A DNA stretch of 64,000 bases from contig WPIO01000029.1 in NCBI GenBank assembly GCA_009760855.2, positions 967,501 to 1,031,500 of the forward strand. The letters run 5' to 3'. This DNA is from Cristatella mucedo (taxonomy: Eukaryota > Bryozoa > Phylactolaemata > Cristatellidae). Under the pieces are notes generated by a model. It saw nothing but the letters and a program-made list of their open reading frames with translations, was not told the DNA's origin and did not search any database. Below are positions 1 to 18,000 of this stretch, piece by piece; the first letter of the stretch is position 1; every line of letters starts with the position of its first letter. The position numbers and the translations under genes are program-made.

Positions 1-87
1 AGGTCATGGGCTCCAGCCCCGTGGCATACGTGAAGCGCCTGAATAGAGATAAAGTTCTCTTGTGGTGCTATACAAATGAATTATTAA
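1..87 (+). repeat. SINE family B, tail part
   Basis: The sequence runs from the B-box-like GGGCTCCAGCCCC region into GTGAAGCGCCTGAATAGAGA and ends with ATACAAATGAATTATTAAT. This is the 3' half of the family B SINE, cut by the window edge. Confidence 0.75.
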
Positions 88-234
88 TCTATTTAATTAC
101 AAAACAAAGTAAGGATTTTTGGATGTGACAGATATCCTCTAGAAAACTGCAACTTTTGGCTGTGTCAGGTACTAGTTTGGGAGCGTTAATTTAAGATTCT
201 TGAGACATCTGGTTTTGTTCATGCACACACGTAG

Positions 235-4945
<4,711 letters not shown>

Positions 4946-5364
4946 ACTCATTCCAGAGTTGGCTTCTAGTGGCTCGGTTGATATGGCAGCGACTTTTGGG
5001 GGTGCGCACAAGCAATTCCAAAACAATCTTATATTAGATGTGCAATTTATTTGTAAAGTTCATTGTGTGTACTTGGTACTACAGGGACTGAGCAAGCAGT
5101 GGCTTCACTCATTTTCGCAATTAAGTCGCTTTAGCGGTTGTGAGTACTGTACTGTCTGGCTGGCTGAAACGACTGCTATTCACATGCACAACAGCGATCG
5201 CTGCTATCGATTACAGTTTAGTGACCGCAGCACATGTTGCTCATTCCGTTGGTCGTAGTTTAACAATTTTATTAAACGAAACTGATCAATTGTTTTGGTT
5301 TTTTTCGGCCCGACATTTCCCCTTTAATGTCAAGTCAGGGCATGTCGTGACGTGAAACATTATT
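4946..5364. other. DCPS 3' flank, no gene seen
   Basis: This stretch follows the DCPS stop codon and probably contains its 3' UTR. I see no clean AATAAA and no recognisable coding or repeat sequence before the LINE begins. Confidence 0.5.
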
Positions 5365-6500
5365 TATGTAGCATCCTCAGAGAAATTAATCTCTAGCACT
5401 TTATTTGCAAAGGAAGCTTGGCCGAATGGTTAATGGTAGCATGCTCAATGACAACAAGCATAGCATGGTTAGAGAGCATTCAGTGTCAGCACACATAAGC
5501 ACATAAAGAGCGAATCAAATAAACCCACTCAAGGTTGTGATAAATAGATGCATTTTAGCTTCTTTTTCAACCTCGAGGATATGGTGACGGCAATCGGAAG
5601 TGAGTTCTATACTTTGGGAGCATACGAACTAAAGGCACGGTCTCCAAAGGTTTGAGGTTCAAAGATAAGATGTAGTAAATGATTCGATTTAGAAAAGCAG
5701 GTGGTACGATGCTTAGGCTAGTGGGGTAGTAGATCTCATAACTATTCTGGAGCCGAAGAATGAAGGGACCTACAAGTGAGTGACCGAACCTTAAAAGTCG
5801 ATGCGTTGTTTGACTGGGAGCCAGTGCAGGCGGGCGAGAAGTGGTTGATATAGCAACTGTGACGCTCACGACAGACAAGCCTAGCTGCAGTTATGCACTA
5901 ACTGTAAGCCCCTGATTGGACAGGCCGGTAGGCCAGCACGCAGTGAGTTCCCGAAGTCGAAATAGGATGTCACAAATGCAAGGACCAATTTAGATGTGGT
6001 ATCTCTGTCTAAGCAAGCCCGAATTTTAGCATTGTTGTGTAACTGAAAGGAGGCAGACTTGATTGTGGAGCTGATGTAGTCGTCTAATGAAAAGTCACTT
6101 TGAAACAGGACACCTAGATTTTGTGTAGATTCAACACGATATGCTGGCAGACCGATTTTGAGCGTTAGGCTTTCCAATATCTAAATCCAATTTGGTTTGC
6201 CTATAACTAGTAAGTTGGTTTTATCATCATTCAATTTAAGAAAACTTGCTGCCATTCATGTGCGGATGTCATCAATACATGCGGCAAGGGAGTTGAGAGA
6301 ATTCACCGTGCTGGATGGCTGGGAGAGATAGGTTTAACTTAGAAAGGTACAACAAAGGTTCATCTGCATAGAATTGAAAGCCTAGGTTGTGCATATCAAT
6401 CACATTGGCAAGAGGGAGAATATAAACCATGAAAAGAACCCGACCGAGCACAGAGCCCTGAGGCATTCCACACTTCAGTGGTTGCTCGGATTGACTTGAG
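5365..6500 (-). mobile_element. L2/CR1-type LINE, 3' half, decayed
   Basis: On the minus strand it encodes broken pieces of the reverse transcriptase ORF. They include MPQGSVLG-like sequence, FQFYADE (a decayed YADD box), LTLKIG, and the LVxAFVTSxxDFxNSLxxGLP segment. It continues into the 3' UTR and a GCACTTTATTTG-type end near 5390. Several stops and frameshifts are present. The (ATT)n tail is lost. Confidence 0.85.
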
Positions 6501-6735
6501 GCATGGCTAGGTGACTTGATTCCGACGAGTGGTTGGTGTAATGCCTAGCCTGATTGGGAGCACTTTTTATAGGCTGGCCGAAGAAAGAGAATGAAGGTAC
6601 CTTGAAGTAAGGGAAAACGCCTTTAAGTTGAGTAAGGGAAAACGCCTTTAAGCTTCTGGACGAAGAGCCAGTGCTGGTTGGTGAGAGATGGTGTAATACT
6701 GCAATGGTGACGATCAAGACAGAACTTAGAGTTCT
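6500..6735 (-). mobile_element. LINE fragment, related copy
   Basis: This is similar to the LINE block at 33100-33330 (SPTSTGxxSRS; FFGQPI). It contains a local tandem duplication of a 24-bp unit with core AGTAAGGGAAAACGCCTTTA near 6600-6655. It probably joins another insertion to the preceding LINE. Confidence 0.65.
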
Positions 6736-7768
6736 GCACTAACATTTTGCACCAACTTTAAATGTTTTATTGCACATCATGCATGAACTCCAAAAACAAA
6801 CAACACAGCTGTAAACGAACATACAAACTCACGCAAACCTGCACATGCTCACCACACAGAAAAAACAAACATTCCCACACATGATTGCATGCGTGGTTCC
6901 CTGACATAGAAGACTTAGTAAGTCACACGTAACCGATACAGGCATGTATAACCACAAAAAATAGGATGCAGTTAGCCCCCTGCCGACCAGGGAACTGCTA
7001 CACATTGGAAGCAACGGTACAGATGTTTGAAATGATGAAAGACAACTAAATAAAATTATACATTGAACTGCACTCACAGCATTCCGTTGTCATCGATGGA
7101 AATAATACAAGACACGACACCAGATTGCTGACAGAAGTCAAAATAAGAGCAGCTACAAAAAATAACTCCTGTCTAAAGGCAATGAAAGCAACGGTCCTCG
7201 GGTGTCGGGCGGACAGACCACATTTGTTCATCACTACTTGACATGACAGCGTCCGAACAAAACCTCAGTCGACTAACAACCCGGGCAAGCAGTGCCACCT
7301 CCCAAAGCGTATAGAAAAATAAAGGTGGATTAGGCAAGCTGATCACAACCACTAACCTAGGCATCTTTTCCTGTCGCCCATCAAACCACCTCATTCTTCG
7401 ACTGGTTGTGCTTTTGAAAGATAATCTTCCTATCATGCGAATGCCATATGTCCAATAGTAGTGATCCAATCAAGTTTAAATTTGGCGTATGTTATTATTT
7501 GTGCGTCTACAGCATTCCAGCCGTCTATCGTTCATATTGAACCCTATTAGACTTAGTTTGATAAAACTTTGCTTTTTGTCTCTTTAAGCCATTTGCCACC
7601 ATTCTACTCATGTGTTTTACAAATATCATGGGTAGGCGAATAATGATCCGATCAGCGTAAAATTTGAAGTACACACCCCTGGTTATGTGCTTCAAAGTTT
7701 TATGGCGGTAAATGGAGTAATTCGAAATTTTTTGTCCACTTGTGCGTACGTATACATCATCGGTTGGT
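6736..7768. other. Intergenic, nothing recognised
   Basis: I find no domain or splice-consistent exon on either strand. Phrases such as AAATTTGAAGTACACA near 7660 and ATGAAATTTGAAATATAA near 8030 recur weakly and may be old repeat. Confidence 0.4.
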
Positions 7769-7938
7769 CCGTCGTGATGGCGAACTAGGTAAGGCGGTTG
7801 CTTTTCACGACCTCGGTCCCGATGTCGTGGGTTCGAATCCTGCGATGGGCGATCCTTTATCGCCACTGCAAGCGGTGGTGATAGCCGTAAAGGCTCTTCT
7901 GTTGTTATACAAAAGAGGCTGTTAAATCAGCTAGTATT
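7769..7938 (+). repeat. SINE family A, full-length copy
   Basis: The tRNA-like head has an A box (TGGCGAACTAGG) and a canonical B box (GGTTCGAATCC). A body with GATAGCCGTAAAGGCTCTTC follows, and the 3' end is GAGGCTGTTAAATCAGCTAG. This is the best single copy from which to define the family. Confidence 0.88.
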
Positions 7939-9150
7939 TAATTTTATCGTTGTCTTCTCGGAGGGTTTTACCGGAGGCGGTCTTCGGCACCCGGTAAATT
8001 CTGCAGCTTGGCCAAAAATGTTCCGATCGACATGAAATTTGAAATATAAGTTATTACCCGTGCTGCCCAACTGCCCAAAAAATCAAAACTGTTCTGATTT
8101 TTCGTGGGCAGGGTGAGTCATTTATGACCATTGAACGTCATTTATGTCATTGAACTTGATATAGCTTAAAGTTCAAAAGTTTGACCCTTCAAATAATTTT
8201 TATAATTTTTCATTCCACAGTGTTTGCAAGGCAAGTGTCCTGCATCTTTTGAAGGCTTTGGCATTGTGTGCATTGCGGGTATCTGATTCTGTTGATTTCA
8301 TAAGATGGCAATGTTTTGCTGAAGACCAATGAAAACGTGGCCTTGACTTTTACAGGTCATCAGAAGCTTGACAGCTGTGCTTATATAAAAAGGTAGCTTA
8401 TGAAACCCTTCTTCTTGTTTTTGTAAATTTTCATGCCGGTCGTGCAATTAGTCCTTTAAGTCCTTATCAATAAAATGTGCTGTCAGGGGAGCTAAATCCC
8501 AAAAGCGTATGCATAACTCCCAACCTGAGGTTATTCCCCCCAGACGATCCGACAAATTATCATGAAAGCAGATACAACCATCAAGGTAGACAAAGACGTC
8601 GTATGCGGCTAAGACCCGGATCATGCACTTCAGCCAACTTGGCCTGTGTCGTATCAAGGTTTGAACGTCGTTTACTCCCAGATGCGGCAGCAGCTGCATG
8701 ATTTCACGCCTGCCATGACCTGCGACGGCCTCTGGCAAACTGTGAAGTCAGGCGGACGGATCGTTGCTTGTGGCGCGTGCTTTCTGGGACAGGTATCGGA
8801 GCATCATTAGGATTACGTAGGCATGTAATTGAGAAACGATTCAAATGTACAAATCAGTGTAACGATGTGTCTGAGTGACAGCAAAGGCTGTGGAGGGAAT
8901 ATTGAATCAGCAGCAGGTAGCTTCGATGACCACGGAATCCAGGCTGTCCTCAAAAACTGACGGTGACCTACTTTTTTTTTTACAAAGCGTGAAGTACGGT
9001 GATGCTGTGCATTATTTTTTAGACCATAGTACAAAAAATGTGCCATGTTTTTAGCTTCAAAGCTCTTACTGTCAGAATTATAATGTGAAAATCCTACGAC
9101 CCGATCTTTCCACGACCACATTGATGGCCTGTGTAAATACTTACGCTCTC
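7939..9150. other. Intergenic, nothing recognised
   Basis: No recognisable exon, RNA gene or element was found on either strand. Confidence 0.4.
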
Positions 9151-9302
9151 CTAGTTGGCTGATTTAACAGCCTCGTTCACGTAGCGGCAGAAGAGTCTTA
9201 ATGGCTATCACTGCCACTTGCAGTGGGCCATAAAAGATCGCTTACTGTTTCACTCGAACCCACGATCTGGATCGTGAAGAGCGACTCCATCCGTTTACCA
9301 GC
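9151..9302 (-). repeat. SINE family A
   Basis: The 3' end (GGCTGATTTAACAGCC on +), the middle body and the B-box region (CACTCGAACCC on +) are present. The head is partly degraded. Confidence 0.82.
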
Positions 9303-9765
9303 TCCTTGATATGAAACCAATATCAAGCACCAGGTTCAATCATTTCCATCGTATATTTCTTTAGACGTGCTCATCAACTTCTGCTAAAAGAAACCCAAAT
9401 GAGCGGCTGCTTTGTGAGAAATGCACCAGGAAAGCATGAACAAAACAGATAGAAGTGGAAAAAAAGAGTAAAAGCTATACCAAGGACACACGCACTTTGA
9501 AGTGGTTTAGTTGTAGCACACGCATGATAAACCTGTCGGTGCACGACCACCATCTCACCACACCCACGCTTGTCTAGTGAAAGGAGATTATCATCGCTCC
9601 ATCAGGCTAGCATTTATATAGAACAGGCTCGCGAAGTTTAGACATATGCAAACTGTTGGTTATCATATACCTAAAATTTGACCTGCTTACTCTAATTAGA
9701 TCTACAGCTATGAACAATCGTGAAACTTAAATTCAATGTGTTTTCATCCTGTGCTACTGGATATA

Positions 9766-9905
9766 TAAATATAATTCATTTATATAGCGCCCCAAGAGAA
9801 CTTAACCTCTATTCAGGCGCTTCACATATGCCTCGGGGCTCGAGCCCACGACCTCAGTCAGACCTTGGTCGGGGCGAGCACCTTAACCGCTAGACCAAAC
9901 CAGCT
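9766..9905 (-). repeat. SINE family B, well-preserved copy
   Basis: On the minus strand: AGCTGGTTTGGTCTAGCGGT head with A-box character, GGGCTCGAGCCC B-box variant, and the LINE-like tail GTGAAGCGCCTGAATAGAGG ending in GCGCTATATAAATGAATTAT. Confidence 0.85.
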
Positions 9906-11438
9906 CGGCGATCGTGCGGTTCGGGTCTACAAGGAGAAACTAGTTCATATTGAAGTTTAAACTTCTAGTTCTGAGTTGGAAACAGCAGTCTCCCAACATT
10001 TTTGTTATAGAAAACATGGGAACACATTTAGCTGCCTGCAATTTCTAAAAGCGCCCTTGCTGAGTGTAAGCCCAAAATAGTTCGCCTAACTAAGCTCTAA
10101 TAGTGTGGGTTCAGGTTTCGGATAGACATTGCGAATCCTACGTACTTCTTCCAAATTCATCTCAGACTTTACGCAGTTCTGAGCAAACTATTAAACTACG
10201 GGGCCATTACTGGTGACCTTTTCATGCTCTTTACGATAATTTTTCTTCGATATAAGAATCAATTCAAATCGTTCAAGGACAAAAGAACTGCTGTTTGCAT
10301 ATCCTCACAATTTCCTGCCAAATTAAAAATCTGGAAAACTGTTTACAGATTCATATCGTTGACACCACAATCAGTTACTAAAGACATGGAAAAGTGCCGA
10401 TCTGGCCATTATTTCGTAGGCATCGAATGCTCTGAACTTGCTTAAGGCTTCTGTTAACAAAGTTTTGACTTTTGGTCAGTTAGGACTCACATGAAGGCAG
10501 ATACTTCTTATTGAGCATTTGCTAAGCTCCGATGAACATCAGCTGCGAAGTACCAAGAAATAATGCAGTGGGGAGTCGTTTACCGGTGGTCCTGAATCAA
10601 ACTGTAGTTATCCCTTAATGTGGTAACGTTTAGTTACCAAGCTGATCAATCACGAACTTCAACGATTTTATGGATAGCCTCAGTATACGATAAAGCCCAA
10701 TATGAATTTACTAATACAATGTTTACACTTAGCAGGATCGTCAAGACGTTCTCAGGTAGTAGGTAACAGGTTACTTACGAAATGTAAGATGTGAGACAAC
10801 TCTTCGACGAATAGCCGAGAGGGTATACTTGCCTTTTGCATATTTGTCGTGGTCATGTTCATAACACCAGCATTTAGTCCGGGCACACCGCAGCTGCTCA
10901 GTATTACTTCAAAACTACTTAAACGAACACATTTTTGGCTAGCATACGAGTCCAGGGACTTGACTTGTAGCTGCAGTTGCCTTGACACGGTCTCACACAG
11001 AATTAGGAAAGAATTTGACAATGCCATAAAAGAAACTCAATAGTAACCACAGCGTGTATAACCCAAAAATAAACACACCATATAAAATATGCTAACACGA
11101 TTACTGGTTAGTTAGGCCACGATGACACGATCCCCTGTGTTTCCAGAACACTAAAGTCTTGACGATTTTGTCAACACAGGTGGTAGTCTCTAAGGCTCTT
11201 CTGCAGCTATATAAATAGGGCTGTCGAAAAAGCAGAACTTGACTTTAAAACACATCTTTGCAAAATAACGGTGCATGCAATAACGTCTAAATACATGGCC
11301 TAAAGATGTAATTCTCTGCAGAGAGCCTACATCACTGAACTCAATGCAAACACTTTGAAGACATTAGGAGCAACTGCAGGTTTCATGCCATCACGCTCTC
11401 AGGATTCGCAGAATTCCTCTGATGCCTGCGGCTGCGGA
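9906..11438. other. 3' flank of the CSGALNACT-like gene; one partial SINE A
   Basis: A 5'-truncated SINE A tail lies at about 11180-11240 (+; AAGGCTCTTCTGCAGCTATA, then GGGCTGTCGAAAAAGC). No other feature is recognised. The part next to 11439 probably holds the 3' UTR of the minus-strand gene. Confidence 0.5.
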
Positions 11439-11911
11439 TCAATTCGCTCGTTTCGACTGATATCGAGCCTGCTGGCGCTGAAAGATTTCGTCCTGAAACG
11501 CAAGCAAACCTAGTTGAGCATGCGAAGTTTCTAGGGAAGCCTTTAATTTTAGGCACTGCACAAAAAGAGATTCCTTGGCACTGTCCCATGGCTCCCCTCT
11601 GTCGTCGTCAGCTCCACAGTGCAGTGGGCGGTAATGCTGAAAGAGAGCCGAGTCGGGGGCTCGGACAACACGTGGAATGCCGGCATTGGCGTATTGGGCA
11701 TAGATCAGCTCGGTCCAGTGCCCTGTGCTGTAGCTGTTACGACCGTTAGATGCCATCATAAGCAATGGCTGTTCCAGACTGTCTGAAGCCTGCGAGTGTG
11801 GCTGCTCGAAGACGGTCAGAGTTGATCCTAAGTCTTCGATTGCCAGCACGGTTTTTGAGAGATCCTCTAAGTATTGGCACGATGTACTGTGATCAGCGAC
11901 GTGCCAGAAAC
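11439..11911 (-). CDS. CSGALNACT-like exon 3, terminal
   Basis: This exon follows CTTTTAAG (not the commoner CAG) and completes the GFW motif across the junction. It contains SCQY, the altered GHWT and FQHYR sites, VVRAP, and SHAQLGLLAFQDEI near the end. The stop is TGA (11439-11441). Confidence 0.88.
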
Positions 11912-14091
11912 CTTAAAAGCACATTGCACGTTTCCAGTACAATTAGCAGACGTCACGAAGCAAATGCACATATCACCAGACGACAAAATTTCTGCCTATG
12001 ATCAAGAGCAAGTTGCACTTACATCAGTCCGAGAGTAGCACATGCATTTCCAAAACGAGAAGGAATTTTTACTCGACACTTGCAGAATGTCCATTGCCTA
12101 GCACAAGTTAATCAGAAGCCCGAAAGATAGCAGATTCACTTGAGAAGTGACAGTTCTCTAGAAGGAGGGTAGTTGAGCAATATTAAGCAGAGTGATAAAA
12201 CGGACTAGTGAGAAATTTTACAAAAACTCCATCTTTGGTAGATGCAATCAAGAAAGCACTACCTGTAAACTTAGATATGATGTATTCACTTCCCCAGGTC
12301 TGCTGTCTAGTAGGAGCTGGCTTCTCCGAGGTCAAATTACTGTTATATAATCGAAATGGAATCGGATAATAAACCCTTCTGCTCGGCGACGAATTGACGG
12401 TGCACCTGTAAAGATTTCGTATACACTAAACAGCTCCGGCACATACTTATAAATTGCAGACAATTAATTTTAAAGCAAAAAAAATGAAAGATGGGCAAAC
12501 AATACTTAGTTTAGCTTATTTCAATGCAGGGTTGCTGCAAATGAACTGCGTGCACCAACGGTAAGTAACAAAAGACAGTTTTGTCGATGAATGTAGCTCT
12601 TGCAAAAGCACTCGTTCTGATAACGGCTGATGTGATGCTTTCCTGTGGAGCAATGTATTTACCAAAGCAGCTGCTAAAGTTAATTAGAGTAATAGGTGAT
12701 AAATTTGACCGGGTTCCACCAAGTGAGGAAGTAAGAAGAGAATGGCGGTATTTACTTAATCGCTATCATATCTGACCCACAAGGCCCACCACGGCTTGGC
12801 TCCTTCGTACCTAGCTTAACTGCTGCACCAGTTTCAGCCTCCTCGTGCCCTCAGGTCCTGTGTGGACAATAAATTAAATGTTCCATTCCTCCGCTTAAAG
12901 GCCGTTGGCGACAGAAGCTTTAGCTCTGCAGGTCCTAGACTGTGGAACTCGCTTCCACAATTCTTACGCAACGACAACTACTCTATTGCTGCCGACTATG
13001 ACTCATTTTTTCAGGGGTCCTGAGCTGCTACTTTCATGCTGCTCACAACCTCTACTGCTCTCATGACTCTGCTATGCTTCCCATTTTCTCTTTATTGCGT
13101 GAGACGAAGTCTGTTGGCTACCGAATGCGTACCGAAAGCCGCTTAGGCTGTGAGCGAACTATACAAAACTCTCCTGTTTAACACCCACACAGTCTTTATG
13201 GCTTGGTGTAGTTACAGATGGAGATACATTACATTACATTACATATCTAGTTCTAGTTACACATATTTCGCACTCATTCTTAACATGAAACCCTTCACAT
13301 TTCCTTTAAACAGAGAAACTCGCATAGCTCTAAGGTTGATACAGGTAAATCGTAGGGTACCTCAATCAAACATCCGACGAACTAACTAATTATAAAGATG
13401 ATTAACAACATTATTGACCCCTAGTTTACAAAAAGAAGCCAGAAACTTAGCATTCTTTTTCGTCACGAACAGAGAGTACTAGCTTCAGCTAATGGTACTG
13501 CTAGCAGTTTTACTGTAATAGCATTACCATAAACATGTTAGAACAATCAGTATATGCCGAGTGAACACCTGCTGAAAAACTACCCAGCGAATACCCACTA
13601 ATTTTTCTAGCTTAGTGATACTTTTCAACAGTAATCTCAGTAAATCGGTGGGGAGATCGGACATTCAGGCACACAATCAATCTGCAAAACCTATAATTAG
13701 ATAGCCATGCATTATGACTGTAGGCAACTGCAACACATAGCTTCTTTCATTATGTAGAAAACGGCCACTAAGCAATAAGTTTATCGACTATCAATAATTT
13801 GGCGATTTAGCTGCAGCAAGCATCATATTAGCAAGCATCATAGCAAGTATTCTCATGGAACAGCACGACTTCATGAAGGGAAAAATCTTTTCAATGTCAA
13901 AGGGTTCACATGCATGTGTCAGTGCATACGATCGATCACAAGTCAACACAGAGTACCAATACAGCCAAGATAGACTTATGTCGGTGCTGATCAATCAGTG
14001 TCGTAATTTAGACCGGACAATTCTGCAAACGAACGTAGCATGTGCTGGTAAGAAGCAACTGATGAGGTAGAGCGCATACTTTGTTAATACA

Positions 14092-14127
<36 letters not shown>

Positions 14128-14875
14128 AGATACATGAGCCTGTAGGTCCAATATAACACATGACGTCTTCACTGAACTGGGTCATCAAAATTAGATTCAA
14201 TATCCCACCTATAGAAGTGGATTTTGAACTTCCGTAGAAGCATCTACGGCTGTCAAGGTCACAGTTCGAAGAACAGACACATGACTATGAGCGTATCTAG
14301 GTTTGCTAAGCCATACCAACTGCATTGTAAAGGTAGGGTGGCTAGACAAAGCTTGATCAGGAGTGTTCTGTTACAGATGTCCACTGTCAACTGCATGAAC
14401 CAGCCCAATCGCTGCTAGCTACCCTCTTGCCTGGATGGCAGAAGCGATCGCTGCTAAGCCGCTGCTGTTCTAGCTCTAAACTAGCTCGCAGCGCCGCGAT
14501 ATGCGCGATCGGAGAGTCAGTCACCACTTCGCTCGTGCTTCGCCGTTACGGCGAACCATTGATATCGCGACACAGCAAATCAATCGCGACTAAGGAGCGC
14601 TGAGACAGTTTCGCAATGAACGCTCGCTAGCGAGGTTCACGAGTACCATCGACGGGACCTCGCATTCGAAAGCGCGAAAAGCGTTCGACGCGCTCTAGAG
14701 ACACGTCCGTCCAGCGCTGAGTGCCGTTCAAGGGCCCGCTTTTTCTTGGCGACAGGCCAGCTCTTCTTAACTTATCCCTTTTCTTCTTCCTCTCTCAAAC
14801 ACACTCGTTCTCTTCTCTCCCTTCCTCACATACTCTCCACCTCTCTCTTCCTCTTTCTCTCTCCCCGTAGTGGCT

Positions 14876-14944
<69 letters not shown>

Positions 14945-14949
14945 CTGTC

Positions 14950-15023
<74 letters not shown>

Positions 15024-18000
15024 GTACGTATGCTCTCGTATCTGTGTTCAGCCAGACTTTTTTCTCCGCAGATAATGTGTCGGGGGAAGTTAACTAGGGC
15101 AACAAGTTCTCAGAATGCTCCTGCTACTTTTTGTCAATCGCAATATCGCAGTCGTCCTCATGAAATAGCGGTTCGGCCAACCGAAACCGTTCAGCGCCAA
15201 GTTTACTAGAGGTGGAGACGCAGCAGCAATTATATATTGCTATAATAAATATTGCTAAGCATGAGATAGCATCTGTGACCAGACTATATAATTTAGGGCA
15301 GTCTTTAAAACGATAGCGATGGGGCTGGGAGAATGTAGATACTTGATGGTGGTATTTCGATGGCTACATGACACCACCATGCAATCAGTGCATAAGCATT
15401 TGATATTCATTCGTGCATTCGGTTCAGAGAGTACACCTCAGTGCCACTGAAAACAACTCTCAATCGCACACTTTGTGCTTTGCACTTTGACGATGGTAAG
15501 TTGGACGAAGCTAGTGGCAGATTGAGTGAGAAATTGAGAGAAAAGGGGGAGAGTGAGCAAGCAATCAACAGGAAAGCATCGAGAAGCACAGTAGTAGCAC
15601 GTAGTAGTAGTAGTCGTGCACGACAGAAGGCGATTGAATGCTGGATGCTGGGGAAAATAAGGCTGGAGAATTAATGTTGAAGAGGAGAGCAGCTGCGAGT
15701 GCCTATATTATATATTATACGATCTAGACATGGAAAGTCAGACATCCTAATACCATAGGTTGATCCTATCAAGCAGAACTACATGTCAACGGCACTGTGC
15801 ATATGTTAGTACTGTTATGTTAAGTTGCTTCATAAATTAAACTTGATATTTAGAGATCGTTATTACTGCACTTCCCGAACACATTTGATCTAAAATGGGG
15901 ATAAAACAAATTTTTTTAGCGAATAAGTAGTGCAATATTAAATAGTTTTAGGCAATATTAGAAATGTAATAAGGTGCCGTGTATTAGAGTGCACTCGGAA
16001 ACTTGCTAAAAGGGAATCCTTAAGAGCATATGCAGATGACAAGCTTGTGAATGACGATTGGCCCAAGCGAATATGACGACCAAGGTCGTTTGCTCGATTC
16101 GTACGGCATATGTACAGCGTCTGGATAAAGATTTTCATTTAGGAAGCTAAAACCAATGAATTACTACAGTCCCAAATATAACTACTGCTTATGTTTTCTA
16201 ATTTTACTAATTAAGGATCACGACATGGACAGCCCAGGTACTGATTTGCTGCTTACTTTCCTACACTTTAGTTTGCATGCTCCCAAAGCCTGAAACCGCA
16301 ATGAGGGACACTGCTTGGTAGCCGTTGGCTGACCAATGTGCAGAGATGACACACCTTCGTTTGATAGGTTGAGCTGAGAATACCTGCGACAATAAAGACC
16401 GAGAGTCTCGAGCGTGCCGCACGAGAGCACGGTCTGGCCGACCGTGGCAACGCAGCTGAGTGCACGATCGCCATGTCAGCATCGTGTGGATATTTTATGT
16501 GAGCTTTCCGAGCTTCATTCGCATCCACTCGCGGCAATGGCACACCGAATGCCATGCTGCAGCTGCAGATGCTGCCTGCCTCATACCTGACTATGAAGTC
16601 GGAGGTAAGCGAAGCTCTCAAGTTGGTGAAGAGGACGAGTGGCTGCCGCCGCCGTTCCGCCTGCTGCCGCCGTGGCCAGGCAGCGCCGCCTGCAGTCACG
16701 CTGTCGTCGACACTTTCTCCTGCTGCCGCCACTCCAGTGGCGCCGCCCACCATGCTGAGCAGTGCATCGAGAACCTTCCTCGGCGCCTGCCGGCCGTGCC
16801 CTCGGTCCTCTAGGCTCACCACCACACTGCTGCTGCTGCTGCTGCGCTGCAGTAGCAGCGCGCCCGCTCGGCGGTGAGAAGCAGCACTGGCACGGCCGCC
16901 ACTCAACGAGGCCACGAGGGCACTCTCCTTGAGCTCTTTCTCGGCCAGCTCTTTTGCACGGTTACTATTCACTACCACCAGCAGAGACACGCCACCGCCG
17001 CCGCCGCTTCGCTGGCGTCGCAGGCTGCCACCCGTAGACGGCTGCTGGCTGTGACCGGTCAGCCTGTCGCCTGGATCGCTCGGATTCGGCTGCTGCAGCC
17101 TCTGCTCGGCGCTCGGCACGAGAGGCCTGTGGCCGAAGGCTCTGGTGCCGACCCTGCTCGCCGCCACTGCCACCGAGGACGGAGCGGCAGCTGATGTCGT
17201 GGCACCTGCCCGCCTGCGTGACGACGGCATGCTGCTCGGCGGCAACTCGTGGTTGGCTGCTGCCGTGCCAAGGGATTTTTTGGTGGTGCCGGGAGCAGCA
17301 GCAGCAGCGGTGCCGATGCCAGCAGCAGCGGTCGCTGCCGTGGTGACAACGGCGGCAGCCGGCTGCAGCCAGGCTCTGTCGAACATGTCGACGAACGTGC
17401 GCAGCAACCCCGGCAGCTCGGCATCGGGCTCGGCAGCGCCCTGGACCAGCACGACGACGACTTCCTGCGGCCTCGCTGGAAGCAGCTCGGACTCCACGAC
17501 CCTGACCTTTGCGTAGGGCCTCATCAAAGTCACGGCAGTCAGAGCTGGGCCGCCTGCACCTCTCGCTGCGGCTGCTCCTCCTCGCGTCTCGTTCCTCGGG
17601 TCGCCTCGAGCTGGAGCTGCAGCAGCAGCAGCATCTTTCAGCGTCGGCATCGTCGTGACGTCGCGATGCGGCTGCAGACGAGGCTGCCACTGCTCGAGTC
17701 GCGCACCACCGACGCCGGCTGTGGACTTTGTATCGCTCTGCCTCGACCGGCGCACACCGGCTGGCTCTGCTGCGGATCCATCGCCGGCCTCCTGCTCGAA
17801 GAACAGCTCGTACAGTGCGCCAGTCTGAGGCACGACGCCGTACATGCCGTCCAGGAAGCTGCCTCTGCCTCTGCCACAGCCAGCTGAGCCTCTGCAGCTG
17901 GCCGAACCGGCTCTCGGCTGCATGTGCGTGAGCTGGTCATGAGCTGCATCATGGCGGCCGCGGAGCGCTGCCGAGGCTCTCCCGTCGTTGCTGCTGGCTA

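Noticed and set aside
7769-7860. Functional tRNA gene
   Set aside because: A and B boxes are present, but no cloverleaf with proper acceptor stem forms. The same block occurs about ten times with a shared non-tRNA body, as in a SINE.
14746-15097. Ser-Leu repeat ORFs
   Set aside because: They translate the (CT)n microsatellite and have no conserved flanks.
16384-16586. Continuation of CSGALNACT-like exon 1 past 16587 to a donor-like site at 16384
   Set aside because: Splicing at 16587 to 12405 restores a gapless family alignment. The read-through sequence matches nothing.
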